DNA of 64,000 nt from NCBI GenBank assembly GCA_018398815.1, contig CM031628.1, positions 5,095,805-5,159,804 on the forward strand, read 5' to 3'. The DNA is from Conus ventricosus (lineage: Eukaryota > Mollusca > Gastropoda > Neogastropoda > Conidae). Shown in pieces: positions 37,090-49,430 of this stretch. The notes beneath the pieces are model-generated. The model saw only the letters and a program-made list of their open reading frames with translations. It ran no database searches and was not told the DNA's origin. Position numbers and translations under genes: made by a program. The number at the start of each line of letters is the position of its first letter. Position 1 is the first letter of the stretch.

Positions 37090-37890
37090 GCCTCAGTCAG
37101 TGAATCGTTCCACTCTGAGGGATGGTTCGCAGGAGGAACAAATAAATCCGGTGTTCCCGTTGACACTGAAGTCTAGCAAGCTGCCCTGAGTGTGCTCTTC
37201 TGTCCCTCTTTTTAGGTGCTCTCAACTTTGGCTGCTGGGATTTACGAATTTTGCCAAAATCCACCTGGACTATGTTGTTAATGATTTTGTACATCATGGT
37301 GAGCCTTGGGATCTTACGTCGGTTTTGTAGGGATGTCCATCCGAGGTGGTGTAACATGTTGGAGACACTAGCTAGACACAACTTTGTACACTGCTGTGCC
37401 ATCTGCAACCTTGTTGTCGATGTCAGATTTCCAGGCAGCTCTTTAATAGATTAAAAAAAAAGAAGAAAAGTCTAAGGACTGAGCCTTGAGATACTCCAAA
37501 ACAGACATCAGTGAAGCTGGGGCTGACCCCACTTACCATCATGGCCTGTTTCCCATTCCTGAGAAAATCTGCAGCCAGTCTGCTGGTGTTGCCAAAGACC
37601 AAAGATGTCATCAAGTAGCAGTTTGTGCTGGAGCAGATTGTGGTTGACTTGTTAAAGGCCTTTGCAAAATCCATGACAAGGACAACAGTCTGTTGCCTCT
37701 TTTCAGTACTCTCAAAGTACTGGTTGATGAATTCAAGGAGTTGTATCTCGCAGTATCTCTGGTATCTCTCTTCTTGCTGGCCCTTTGCTGCTGCTCTATG
37801 ACAGAGTATTCTGTCCTGCCACAGGTGACGACTAGTGGTGATACGCTCCATGATTGTGCATGGTATGAGGGTTGGGACGCTGGACAAAAG
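37090..37890 (-). pseudogene. LINE fragments: palm start joined to C-terminus
   Basis: Minus strand 37887-37423 encodes VVLVMDFAKAFNKS and GVSQGSVL, the first palm motifs. Minus strand 37408-37097 encodes the C-terminal block NMLHHLGWTSLQNRRKIPRL. The middle of the enzyme is absent here, and a middle part lies further along at 36300-36990. So either there was an internal deletion plus a second copy, or a local rearrangement. Confidence 0.7.
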
Positions 37891-38287
37891 TCAACCGAGT
37901 CATACTAATCTCCTGTAAGACTTGCATGTAAGGTTTGTGTTGTTTCACTTTCAGTCTGATGGCACAATTCCAGTGGTGATAGATGACTGGAAAATTGTGG
38001 TTAAACCTTGGGATGTTCATAATGCCAGCTCTTAATGTACAAACGGGCTGATGTTGTCTGGTCTTCTGGTTTTGACAGGTTCAGTTCAATTTGCAGCAAC
38101 TGAATGGCAAAACTTTGCCCCTGACTCTCCGGGGGCCTTCTGAAGCACCAGAACTTCTGCCTTTACTTTCTTCCTTTTTCACCAATTTTAGATGCCATAC
38201 CTATGTTTTAGCATGTATAATTTAGGTTCTGGGCTTTTAGTTAGATTCTTATCCAAGGTATTGGACAGATAGAAAGGCAGAACATTG

Positions 38288-38363
38288 CTATGTGTGTGTG
38301 TGTATGTGTGTGTGTGTGTGTCACTGTGTGCATGTGTGTGTGTGTGTGTGTGTGTGTCACTGT

Positions 38364-38411
<48 letters not shown>

Positions 38412-38443
38412 CAGAGAGAGAGGGAGAGAGAGAGCTAGAGACT

Positions 38444-38470
<27 letters not shown>
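38288..38470. repeat. TG then AG microsatellites
   Basis: (TG)n with short interruptions at 38292-38410, followed directly by (AG)n-rich DNA to 38468. Confidence 0.95.
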
Positions 38471-38477
<7 letters not shown>

Positions 38478-38532
38478 AGGGGGTGGATGAAAGGTCCACA
38501 GAGAACTGTATGTATGTTTTCTGTGTGTTCAG

Positions 38533-38645
38533 ACAGTGTGACCCCATGGCGTTCCCTGATCAGCCGATGATGTCAGAGGTGGAGATTGAAATGGATGTGG
38601 CTGAAGAACCAGAACCACCATGGAGCACACAGGACCAGGGGGCAG
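38533..38645 (+). CDS. Acidic first coding exon, locus 2
   Basis: The exon is bounded by acceptor tctgtgtgttcag and donor GGGGCAG/GTCAGT. An ATG at 38546 in good context (ccccATGg) opens MAFPDQPMMSEVEIEMDVAE followed by EPEPPWSTQDQGA, ending in phase 1. It is strongly acidic, with no known domain. A frameshifted paralog at 4743-4860 keeps both splice sites and flanking intron similarity, which supports this as a real exon. Downstream on the same strand lie the minisatellite, the IKTEP-repeat exon and the integrase exons, so it is a candidate N-terminus of locus 2. The phase-1 junction to the next exon could not be matched to a particular acceptor, so the exact join is unresolved. Confidence 0.6.
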
Positions 38646-38689
38646 GTCAGTGTCTATCACATGCATATGCTTGCATGCACGTGCGTGCA

Positions 38690-38855
38690 CGCACGCACAT
38701 ACACAGCCATGCACACATGCACACACACGCACGCACGCACGCACGCACGCAGACTCTTCTGTGTTTTAGTGTACGTACAGTATAGTCAGGCATATTTTGT
38801 CTACTTAAAAACGCATGCATGCGAACACATGTGCACACACACTCACACCACACAC

Positions 38856-38912
<57 letters not shown>
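38690..38912. repeat. CA and CGCA microsatellites
   Basis: acgc/acac runs at 38685-38752 and (CA)n at 38855-38908. Confidence 0.95.
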
Positions 38913-38913
<1 letters not shown>

Positions 38914-39049
38914 GCAGTAGTGCACACAATGTAAGCTAGGCATCAGTCTGAGTGGTGTTTTGGTTTGACATGCACAGGTCCAGCATGACCTAAGTCTTGT
39001 CCATCCACAGAGATCCACCTTTCAGGTCTTTTCTTTTCAGTAATTCTGT

Positions 39050-39195
39050 TTATTCAGTCATCAAGTTGAAGCACTGCACGCTGTGGTCTTGCGGCTCAGC
39101 ATTTCTGTGTCAGTATGTGGTGTAGCATGTTGCATACAGACTAATCCACACATGGTGACACCTTGTCTGAAGAAACTATAGTTTTTCTTGGGGAT
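39050..39195. repeat. Dispersed repeat family R2, copy 3 (partial)
   Basis: Matches the distal half of 5236-5452 and 8772-8990, including tgtggtgtagcat and the trailing gaaact words. Confidence 0.6.
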
Positions 39196-39847
39196 AATAT
39201 GTGAGAGACAGACCTGTGTCTTGTATGTCATATTTGGTGACAATGCAATGAAGTGAAAAGGAAGAAAAAATATATCAAAATGTCAGGGAAACAATTCACT
39301 AGACAATGAAGTTAAAAGGAAAAAAAAAAAAGAAATGGCAGAAAAAAATGATCCTCTGGAGTTGAAGTTCTTTAACGGTAATCACACTTGAGGAGTGTAA
39401 CCATAACTTTGTCTGCCTGTTTGATTTGGTGGGGACTGGGGGGTTACTTTAACCAAAGAGCGATAGCTCTTGTTAATTCTTAACATGCAGAATTTGGGCA
39501 TCTAGCTGTTCCTCCTCTCATGCTGATAAAATGGGAACAAGAGCAGGGGCCACAGCACCAAAATACAAAGAAAAAAAAAATGGTGAGAGAGCATGAATTT
39601 GTTCCAGGGAAATGTCAAAGAATCGGGTTTGAAAGTAGTTGAATTTGAAAAAAACTGTTTTTATTTTTATTTTTAACAGTGTTTGCTGCAAGATCAAGAA
39701 ATGAAGAATGCAGTTTCTCAACCTATTCTTCTGCTGTTTTGATGGCAGGGAAAACAAATGGCAACCTTTCTCCCCCCCACTGCCCCCCCCTCTCCCCCAA
39801 ATTCCACCCCAAGTCCCCTCTCGCCCTGCTATTACAATAATTGCACA
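39196..39847. other. Intron-like, no gene
   Basis: A-rich and T-rich tracts and a C-rich stretch at 39770-39800 that gives unsupported frames. Confidence 0.55.
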
Positions 39848-40529
39848 TTGTTGTATAAACCCTGATCCTGGGTCAGCTGGGCTAGAAGGGTCAAAAGTGT
39901 AAACATTTTTACATTGTGGTGACAACCCTGAAAGGCCCCATGGGTCAGCTGGGCGTAATAAAAAAAACTATGAAGTATAGCCATTTTATATTGTGGGGAC
40001 AACCCTGAAAGGGCCCCATGGGTCAGCTGGGCTGTAATAATAAAAACTATGAAGTAACCCATTTTTATATGTGGTCACAACCCTGAAAGGGCCCCAGGGG
40101 TCACTGGGCTGTAATAAAAAAACTATGAAGTATACCAAATTTTTATATTGTGGTCATAACCCTGAAGGGCCCATGGGTCAGCTGGGCTGTAATAATAAAA
40201 ACATGAAGTATAGCCATTTGTATATTGTGGTCACAACCCTGAAAGGGCCCCATGTGTCAGCTGGCTGTAATAATAAAAACTGAAGTATAGCCTTTTTATA
40301 TTGTGGTCACAACCCTAAAAGGGCCCCATGGTCACTGGGCTTAATAATAAAAACTATGAAGTATAGCCTTTTATATATTGTGTCACAACCCTGAAAGGCC
40401 CCATGGGTCAGCTGGCTGTAATTTTAAAAAACTATGAAGTATAGCCATTTTTATATTGTGGGACAACCCTGAAAGGGCCCCATGGGTCACTGGCGGGTAA
40501 AATAAAAACTATGAAGTATAGCCATTTTT
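39848..40529 (+). repeat. 77-bp minisatellite, locus 2 (about 9 copies)
   Basis: Units of 75-80 bp with acaaccctgaaagggcccc and gtcagctgggctgtaataat words. It continues at 47488-47690 after the LINE insertion, and is shared with 6765-6965. Confidence 0.92.
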
Positions 40530-43500
40530 TTTTTTTTTTTTTTAATATATTTTTTTTTCCTCCTCTCTCATCCCTCCACTCCACAGTTCCTTCACTCTTT
40601 CTTTCCCCACGCACTCGTCCTTCAACATGGTTTTTAGCAAATAATTTGACATGAGCATGTCTAGTACATGTACCAATATATAAATTGTTTATGAATAATA
40701 AATACAATGGTTACAATCTGGCAATTTTTCTTTGCGTTTTCCCTCATTTGAACGAGTGAATAAAAAATATTTTTAAATAAGGGTAGTATTTGCAAGGAGG
40801 TTTGTTTTCATTTTCAGTTACAAACAAACAGACAAACACAGACATTATAGGGACAATAAAGTAATACCAGGTACTATAAGTTTGAGAAAATAGCAGCACA
40901 CACACATAATATACCATAACATACACACACACACATATGTTGCACATATACATACATATACACACACCCATATACAATATATATAATAGTAAAATAACAT
41001 ACACATACACACTATGCACACACATACACATACATAAACACACATATATACATATTACACACTATACACTACATACACAATATATAAAAGACACATATAC
41101 ATACGCATACACACACATACATATACATACACGCACATATATACAAGTCCACAACTACAACGAGGAGGCAGAAGGACACATAACACACACACCCACGCAC
41201 ACAGGTGTAGGAAGGGGAGAGGGTTATTGGTTGTTTATCAAGTCATACAGCATATATCCCATGATATTTTTATCACCTATGTATCAGTTAAATTTGATCT
41301 TTACATATATAGTTTTTATCCTAGTAAGTTATGTGGAGTGAAACAAGTTAGAGCATGATGAGACCTCTTCGAGATGCGCAAGGTAGGTTTCCACAACAAT
41401 ATAGTCTTTTCTCTTCTTTTTTTCTTTCACGCATGCCACACACAGCTTGTAGACACGATAGGAATCGACTAAGTACTGTAACATAGTATAAATATTGAAA
41501 ACAATGCATGATGATAATAACCATAAGAAAAGAGGAAAGTCATAAAATAACATTCTTTGACAGCAGCCATAGAGCTCTATTGAGTTTTGTTAAAAAAAAA
41601 GAAACAGTATTTCAAAGATCAAGAAAAAAGTGTGGAAAAAAGGCAGCCAACTTTCCTCAAATTCTCTATATGTGTTTTTAAAAAATGATACATATTTTCT
41701 GATTCCAATCTGTTTCTAAAAAAATGTTTGATAGCGGGACATTTGGGTTTTTACATTTTGCAGTTTTGTCTTGTATATATAAAATTTAGCCAGAAGCAGA
41801 ATAAATCCAGAGGCTTTCTGTTGAATATTTTGTTTTACTCCGAACAAAACCAATTCTTTATAAATTTGAAGATAATCACAATGTGGAAAATTTTCTTTAA
41901 GCAAATGTTCAAAACCGGTCCAAAATCTGTTGACAATAACCAAATCATAAAACATATGTGAAATGCATTGTTTCATCCATATTACAAAAGTTGCAAATTG
42001 GGGAATCAGTAATTTTAATCCGAATAATATCTCTGAGTAGGAGTAGTCTAGTAATATCTGTTTGAAACCATCTGAGCTGTACATCTTGTAGTTTTATAAT
42101 AGTGTGAAAAAATATTTTTCCAGCTCAGTTTTTTAAACCAAGTTGTTCCATTTTTGGACTGCTTTTTGGAATAGCATCATTTCCATTTAAAAGGGCTGCA
42201 CATGTTTATTGCCCTTATAAATAAAGGACCATGTCATCGAGTCTAAGGTTTTGTATCTGTTGGTAAGAGCTACATTTAACTTTTGACAATATATTCGATT
42301 GCGTCGACAAATACTTCATAAAATTAAAATTTGGGGTTCTAATACCTGGGTATTTCAGCAGAAATTGGTATATGTCATAAATGACCATTGTCATTAATTA
42401 TTTTTTTTAAACATAGAAAATGTCATAGTCACACCATTCTCGCACATAAACTACCCTTCGTCCCCTTATAATATTAAGGGTTGTAATGAATACATTCAGA
42501 CATGAATTCATGCACAGAAGATACACAACATTTTGTCCCAAGTTTTTTTGTAATGTTTTACAACATCCTTCCAGAATGGGGTTTTCAACATTTTAAATAA
42601 TAATATTAGCATATTCGGCTCCAAAATGTTTTAAATGTCTAGCCTAGGAAACATTAAGGGTAAAATCCTTCCACTCAGAATCAAAGTTCAGTCTCCCTTA
42701 ACCAAGATATCTTCATAGAAGACAAAAAGTTTCCAACATTCCGCATCTTCAATCCACCTTCAAAGTACTGTTTTTTAACCACAGACCTTTGATTTTGCTT
42801 TGGTTTGCCATTCCACAAAAACTTGTACATTTTTTTTCCCTAAAGATTTCAAAAAATAGTCTGGTGGGTCAGGCAAATTAATTAATAAATAGATAATTTT
42901 GAAACACTAAAGTTTTAATAACATTTTATTTTTCCTAAGGAAAATTTTGTCTTTTTTTCCAAAACGCTAAGATGCGTCTGATTGAAAAAAGTTTGTCATC
43001 GTAGTTTAGTTGTAAAATAGTGTCAGTGTTGGGTTTGAAAATGTAATGCCAAAAACCCTTTAAAAAAGTCCCGGGTCCCAACAAAATTCTTATCGCGCAT
43101 ATATTGCATGCTAGAGTTTTTCTGCTACCTATCCAAAAAAACTTGGGTTTTTTTCAAAATTTATTTTTAGACCAGAAATATGTACAAATCTGTAAGGGTA
43201 TGTACTGCTTCAATAAATGACTTTCGATCCATCAAGGCACAATGTTGTGTCATCAGCAAATTGGGATAGTAAGTTTACTTTATTTTATTTTTAATTCCTT
43301 TAAATTTGTTCACATTACGGCGGATCAGAGAGACAATATTTCCGCACAGATTAAATACAGATAAGGGGAGGCAGGATCCCCCTGCCCTGACTCCCCTTTC
43401 TATTGAAAACCAAGGAGTGTATTGGCCGTTGACCGAGATACAGGTAGAAATTTCGTTATAAAAAGTCATTATCCTTTAATAATGTCTGGCCGAATTTTAA

Positions 43501-46500
43501 AAAAAAATGTAAGCATTTTAGTTAGAAAGGACCAAGCCCACACTGTCAAACGCCTTTTCAAAATCTACTAATAAATAACATGCCTGGAATTTTTTTCATT
43601 TCAGTGTACAACAATGTATCATAGAGTAGCCCTTATTTTCGCCATGAAACGGCCTTTAGAAAACCCTTTTGGCTTTCATGAATAACCCTTGGGAAAACTC
43701 TCTTGAGACGGTTAGCAATACAACTGAAGCGATTTGTATGTATATTCAAAAGGAAATAGGGCGCCAATTTTTGATAAACCGTTTGGTTTTCTTCTTTAGG
43801 GATACATACTATGTTCCTTGCCGCTGGGGTTTTGACATTTGACCTTTTTCAAAACTTTCATTTATAGAACGCACAAGGGAAAAAGCCAATATCAATAAAG
43901 AAAAACTTAAAAAATTCTACAGTAAGCCATTTAGGTCCTGACTTTTAAAATTTTTCATATTTTTCAAAAACAAGCAGCTTCCTGGAATGTTTTTTAAGCC
44001 CCCCATAGATTCACTCTCCTCAAAGTTAAAACTGGTGCATCAGGGAGTTCATCAGTAATGTTAACATCGTTTCCTCTCTAAAGCAGTATAACTTCTCATA
44101 AAAGCATTTTGTTTCATTAAAAAATATTTTTTGATCTGGAATTATTGTTTTCCCTTTTTCCTTTTCGAGAAAGGGTATAGACTGTCTAGGTAGTTACGGT
44201 TTTCAAGATTACGAAATATTTACCCAAACCTTTTCCCCCCTGATGGATCCACGAACCCTCGAACGCATTGCCATAAACCTTTAATCCTGTGATCTCTAAT
44301 TTCCTGTAACTGTGTTTTTAAGTTTTTTAAAACTGGAATATCTTCGTCGTGCAAATCACGTTCCCAAAATTACTTATTTTTTTTTTCAAGGTTGAGTTCT
44401 TGTTGAGTTCCATCCTTTTTTTGAGGTGCTGTAAGATATTGTTTTCCCCCTAATTTCTAATAACAGGGTTTCGAAAAAAAGTTGATCATTAATCTCAAAG
44501 AGGATATTTTCGTTAGGAATGTTATCAATGTTGTCTAAATTATAAGGGAACAGTGCGTATTGTTTTTTCACCTCACTGATGATTCTTTTTATTTCTGAAA
44601 TATATTTTTTATCTTTAAGCAAACTATTATTAAATTTCCAGAAAGGCCTATCACTTTAAGCGCCTTTTTTAAAAAGTATATAACTAAAGAATGATCTGAA
44701 TCGTATACTGGGGCAGTCCCAAAAAGTTATTTGTTCGACCATAAAATTCTTCAGTAATTAGAAAATAATCAATCTTTCCCTTTTTTAAATGAATTAATAT
44801 TTACGCCAAGTAATGATCTTTTTTCAGGATACTTTCTCTAAAAACATCAAAAAGATTTAATTTTACCATCATTCAGTAATTCTTTTCCTGGGCCCCAGGA
44901 CGATTATTCACACTTGCTATTTCTGACATCTAATTTCAGGTCCAGGCACAATTCCAGTCACCAGTAATAATCACATGTTCATTGGCAATGCGCTCAATGT
45001 GTTCGCAGATACCGTCGAAAATTCAGGTCTATCGTTGTTACTTGGCCCATATAGGTTGACTAAGGTAATTTTTTATTTAGAATTTCCAGCTTCATTACAA
45101 TATAACAACCATGAGGATCTCTAATGACATCGAAACAATTATATTCAAAATTTTTGCTAAAAAGAATGGCAACCCCGTTTTTATTTGTCTCAGAACCGCA
45201 GAGCCAGATATTATAACCCCAACTTGCTCTTATGAAATTTTTCTGATTCTGTTTCAAATGTTCTCTTGAAGACAGTTATGGTTCTTCCTTTTTCCTAAGG
45301 AAATCAATACATCCTTCCTCTTACTGGAGTTTTTAAGCCATTACAGTTAAATGAGCATATTTTTAAAAGGGTTATCACCCGCCATTTGGTAAGTTTGAAG
45401 AGAAGAAGGAGGTTTTAAACAGAATACAAAACGCATCTTATTCTCACAACACTATAGAATGAAATGAAATAAGCACATTTTTTTCTGTCTCCACATATTA
45501 TAAAAAAGGAAAAACATTATCTCAAACAATCCAAAATCCACTGAATCATGGACAGACCTGTCTTCTGGAAAACTAGTTGATAAGGGGAATTTCAAAAGTC
45601 CAATCTGACCCAATTTCAATGTTACACTCTCACCCACATGCACACAATGATGAAAGTTAACGTATCTGCACACACAAACGACAACAAAACAAGACAGGGA
45701 CACAAAATGTAGAATTTACAATTACCCAAAAGGTTTCATCTGTAGGCCCATTGCCCCACTCCACACCAGCTAGCTTTTAAAAAGCTATTCTGCAAAAACA
45801 CGTACACAAAGAATACATAAGAAAAAGTATACAGGCCCTTCCCCCAGTCGTATGGACCAATTTGTTAGCGCCATCATGAACACCATCACTGACAAAAACA
45901 AAAACCCCACGTGCTTCCGCAGTAAGACCAAAAAGACAAACAATTCCCCGCAGCCGGAGTTATAAAGATTATCAGAGAATCAACGATCGCCATTATGTAG
46001 CAAGGATAACAAATTCAAAAAACGAAAGATCCACGTTCCTCATCCCGCTTATCACAGGGTGTAGAATTGCCTTGACCCAAAACATTGACCAATGAAATAG
46101 CTGAAAAGGGTAAACATTGTAAAATTTTGGAACAAGGGGACAATCTCAAAATCCCTTTACACAGAAGGTTATATAGCGAAACTTTTAAACTACACGAAGG
46201 GGAAAAGTAAACAATTTTTTTTTTACTGACCTTCTGAAACAGACAACACATCATCGTATCCCTCCCAACCCCAATTGTCTAGGTCGGCTAGAGACTTCAC
46301 ACTCCCAACTTCCCGCTAACTGTCTTCACAAAAAAGTTCCCGTTCTTTGACCAGGGTTGTTGACAGAGAGTGTTTTCGTTCTTTACTGAACAAACAATGT
46401 GCAGCTCTGGGGTTAAGTCCTCGACAAAGTATCCTCGTGCCCTTTTGAATGCGTCGAGCGTACAACACGCTGTCCCGAATGCGCCCGCGACAACGACCTG

Positions 46501-47487
46501 ACAATGATGCCCCCTCCAGTAAAGGGCCCATCCCTGGAGACGCTAGAATCGTCAGACCGACGTCCTGTTTAGTGCCCACCCGATGTACGCCTCAATATCG
46601 CCCTTTTTCACTGGGACCTGAGTTTTTCATTTAAAAAGCAAGCACACTTTCCTCGCACTGGGTTGGTGTTTCTCTGGTTTGGACTCTGCTCTTCCTTGAT
46701 GCCATATATACGCAAGTTGTTTCTGCGTACATACCGGACAGGTCTTCGACACGACTGTCCGTAAGTTCCGCTCGATGCTTGGCTTCGGCGATTTGGTTTT
46801 CAGCTGGTCCTCTCTCTTCCTCGCATCAGCCACCTCTTTCTTCAAGTCTGTCGTTGTCCGCCTGCACCGTAAAAAGGTTTTCCTTCAACTCGTCACCATT
46901 TGTGTCAATTTTGATATTTCTGCTCCATTGGCACACAACTTTACATCAGCTGTTCATTGGTAATCTCGCTTAGGCCTATGCTGTTTGATGGAGACAATCA
47001 GGGAGAAAACAACGTGGTAGTCTGCTGAAGCTGCTGTTGGGCGTTTGTCCCCCTTTTCCCCCATGTATCTCTCGACTGTAAACAAACCGAGACAGTTTCT
47101 CCTGAATGGTGCTGGGGTGCTGGTGGCTAGGGGCTTCTGCTTCTTTGGGGTACACTTTACTTCAGTATCTTCGATATTCTTTGTCACTGAAGTGTCGGAC
47201 GAGCTGGAACTAGTGTTGGATCCTGTTTTGCGTTGTTTTCTTTCCGAGTTCCGCCATTACCGCCACCCATAACTTTCACATTACGAGTTCCACATTTTCC
47301 TTTTCAAAAGGGGCCGTTGATGCATGAAAAAAGTAATCCAAAACTCGTGTGGAGGTAGGCAACAGTGCTCGGTCATTTAGCTGCATTTTGAGGCTTGATC
47401 GGATGTTAATTAATATAAAAGAGTTAATTAATGTTGCAGCTCTCGAAAGCGTGACTCGCCTCGTCGTGACCAAGCTCACCCTTTTTC
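40530..47487 (-). mobile_element. L1/Tx1-type LINE, near full length, dead
   Basis: A 13-bp word, tatagccattttt, belongs to the minisatellite unit and is duplicated at 40517-40529 and 47488-47500, bracketing 6,958 bp. The long T run at the left edge is the poly(A) tail of an element on the minus strand. In minus-strand order, 47190-46316 holds ORF1-like pieces rich in Lys/Glu. Next comes an apurinic-type endonuclease piece near 45257-45060 (SETNKNGVAILFSKNFEYNC). Reverse-transcriptase palm pieces follow near 43440-43300 (NGQYTPWFSIERGVRAG) and 43262-43240 (FADDT). The C-terminal zinc-knuckle-like part lies near 42084-41716. Many frameshifts and stops show it is inactive. Motif spacing fits the L1/Tx1 group. 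Confidence 0.85.
40880..41200. repeat. CA/TA microsatellite in LINE 3' region
   Basis: Imperfect acac, atac and tata words, giving spurious Thr/His and Cys/Val frames. Confidence 0.85.
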
Positions 47488-47690
47488 TATAGCCATTTTT
47501 ATATTTGGTCACAACCCTGAAAGGGCCCCTGGGTCAGCTGGGCTGTAATAATAAAAAGTATAAACTGTAAACATTTTTTACATTGTGGTAGCCCTGATAG
47601 GGCCCTGTGGGTCAGTTAGGCTGTAATAATAAAAATTGTAATCTGTAAACATTTTTAACATTGTGGTACAACCCTGACAGGCCCAGTGAA
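47488..47690 (+). repeat. 77-bp minisatellite, remainder after LINE
   Basis: Roughly three further units of the array at 39848-40529; similarity to 6765-6965 continues straight into the following exon region. Confidence 0.9.
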
Positions 47691-48581
47691 TCAGCTTGGC
47701 CAGAAGACTGAAAGTCAACACTGTCTGTTGCCCGAATCCATCCCTGGCTGTCTGAGATGAACCTGGAGATCACAGCCAACACCTTCAAGGGACAACCAGT
47801 CACAATCCATCAGCTGCCTTCATCAACCTGACCCAGACAGACAGACAGATGGTGGGCGTGGGGTTAAAGCTGAACCAGTGGATCCCAGTGACCCAGGTGA
47901 TAAGTTCCACCACTTCCAACCTGTAATGACTGGGGGGGGAAGACTGATGTGAATGGCAGTCCTTGACGTCTGTGATGATTCCTGTTCTCCAATGGATTCC
48001 TGAAGGGTTAGTCCAAACACGGTTTAAAAAAACTGTGAATACACAGCAAATATAAAACGTGAGCCAGTGACTGTGTATACTCCGTCGTGCCGTAACACCG
48101 CCACAGTGATGCCCAACTGAAAGGTCAGTAGTGGTGTGGAAATGGAACCAACCGCGGGAAAAATCCATGGGGATGTCATCAAGACCGAACTGTGGGAAAC
48201 AGCCAACATCACCAGGATGTGATCAAGACTGAACCGGTCACAGACATCATCACTGATGTCACCGTCTCTAAACCAGTCATGAAAAACATCCGCAGTGGTG
48301 TCATGAAAACGGAGCCAAAGGCAACGGACATCAGCAGTGATGTCATCATGACTGACCCCGTCGCAGCAAACATCAGCGATGATGTCATAAAGACCGAACC
48401 AGTCATGGCCAATGTCAGCAGTGATGTCATCAAGACTGAGCCCATCACAGCCAACATCAGCAGTGCTGTACACTCTGCAGCAGCACCGGACGTCCCGATG
48501 ACGGTGACCTGTGACCCTGTCAGACCTGAATCCACCGCATGCAGGAACGGGGGCAGGAACAGACCAGCAGCGGATGAACAG
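47691..48581 (+). CDS. IKTEP-repeat exon, locus 2
   Basis: From about 48122 the frame reads a series of 14-residue repeats of the form DVIKTEPVMANVSS: eight or nine units including IKTEL, IKTEP, MKTEP and IMTDP variants. There is one frame change near 48217, after which it is open to the donor GATGAACAG/GTTGGT at 48582, in phase 0. I-K-T-E fits the SUMO-attachment consensus, and the flanking proline resembles synergy-control motifs, which usually dampen transcription factors. The paralog at 6966-8053 has the same end and donor. The 5' limit is uncertain: 47690-47960 also matches the paralog and holds coding traces. Phase 0 allows a direct join to the exon at 49932. SUMO regulation is inferred from motifs only. 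Confidence 0.6.
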
Positions 48582-48982
48582 GTTGGTAAAACTAATGTAT
48601 TTGTTACCACCAGCATGCATGTACTTACCAGCATATGGAGGCTTGCTTTACGTTGAAGTTAAATAGATGTAGGTCGTTGGATTGTAGGAATGACAGGAAA
48701 TGTACATGTGTGAGGGCCCTATGCTTACAGCAGAGCCTTATCCTCAGTGAAGTCCCAGATAGAGCATTCTGCATTTATTTTTGGCTTTTTTTTTTTGTCG
48801 ATTAAGCACAAACATGCACTGAGTACGGAATCCGCTTCAGAAAGGATATTTAGAAAGAAAATAAGGTTTTGTTATTAAACACAGCAGTGCACTCTCCCTC
48901 GACCAATGAACGAATGCATTCCACAGTATCGTCTGCTTTTCCCTCGTTCAGTGAGAACTGGGTCAGTGCCTCAGTTGGCACT

Positions 48983-49430
48983 ATCACTGGTCAAGTCCAT
49001 TATCGCAAGATGGGGGCTGCACCTTTGTTGTTGTTTTTCTGTGCTGTCACTGGTCAAGTCCATTATCGCAAGATGGGGGCTGCACCTTTGTTGTTTTTTC
49101 TGTGCTGTCACTGGTCAAGTCCATTATCGCAAGATGGGGGCTGCACCTTTGTTGTTGTTTTTCTGTGCTATCACTGGTCAAGTCCATTATCGCAAGATGG
49201 GGGCTGCACCTTTGTTGTTGTTGTTTTTTCTGTGCTATCACTGGTCAAGTCCATTATCGCAAGATGGGGGCTGCACCTTTGTTGTTGTTTTTTTTTCTGT
49301 GCTATCACTGGTCAAGTCCATTATCGCAAGATGGGGGCTGCACCTTTGTTGTTGTTTTTCTGTGCTATCACTGGTCAAGTCCATTATCGCAAGATGGGGG
49401 CTGCACCTTTCTTGTTGTTTTTTCTGTGTT
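48983..49430. repeat. 63-bp minisatellite, 7 copies
   Basis: Unit starts at 48983, 49046, 49107, 49170, 49237, 49304 and 49367, each with actggtcaagtccattatcg and a ttgttgtt run of varying length. Units are 61-67 bp because only the T-rich part changes. Frames through it are long only because of the repetition. Confidence 0.95.
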
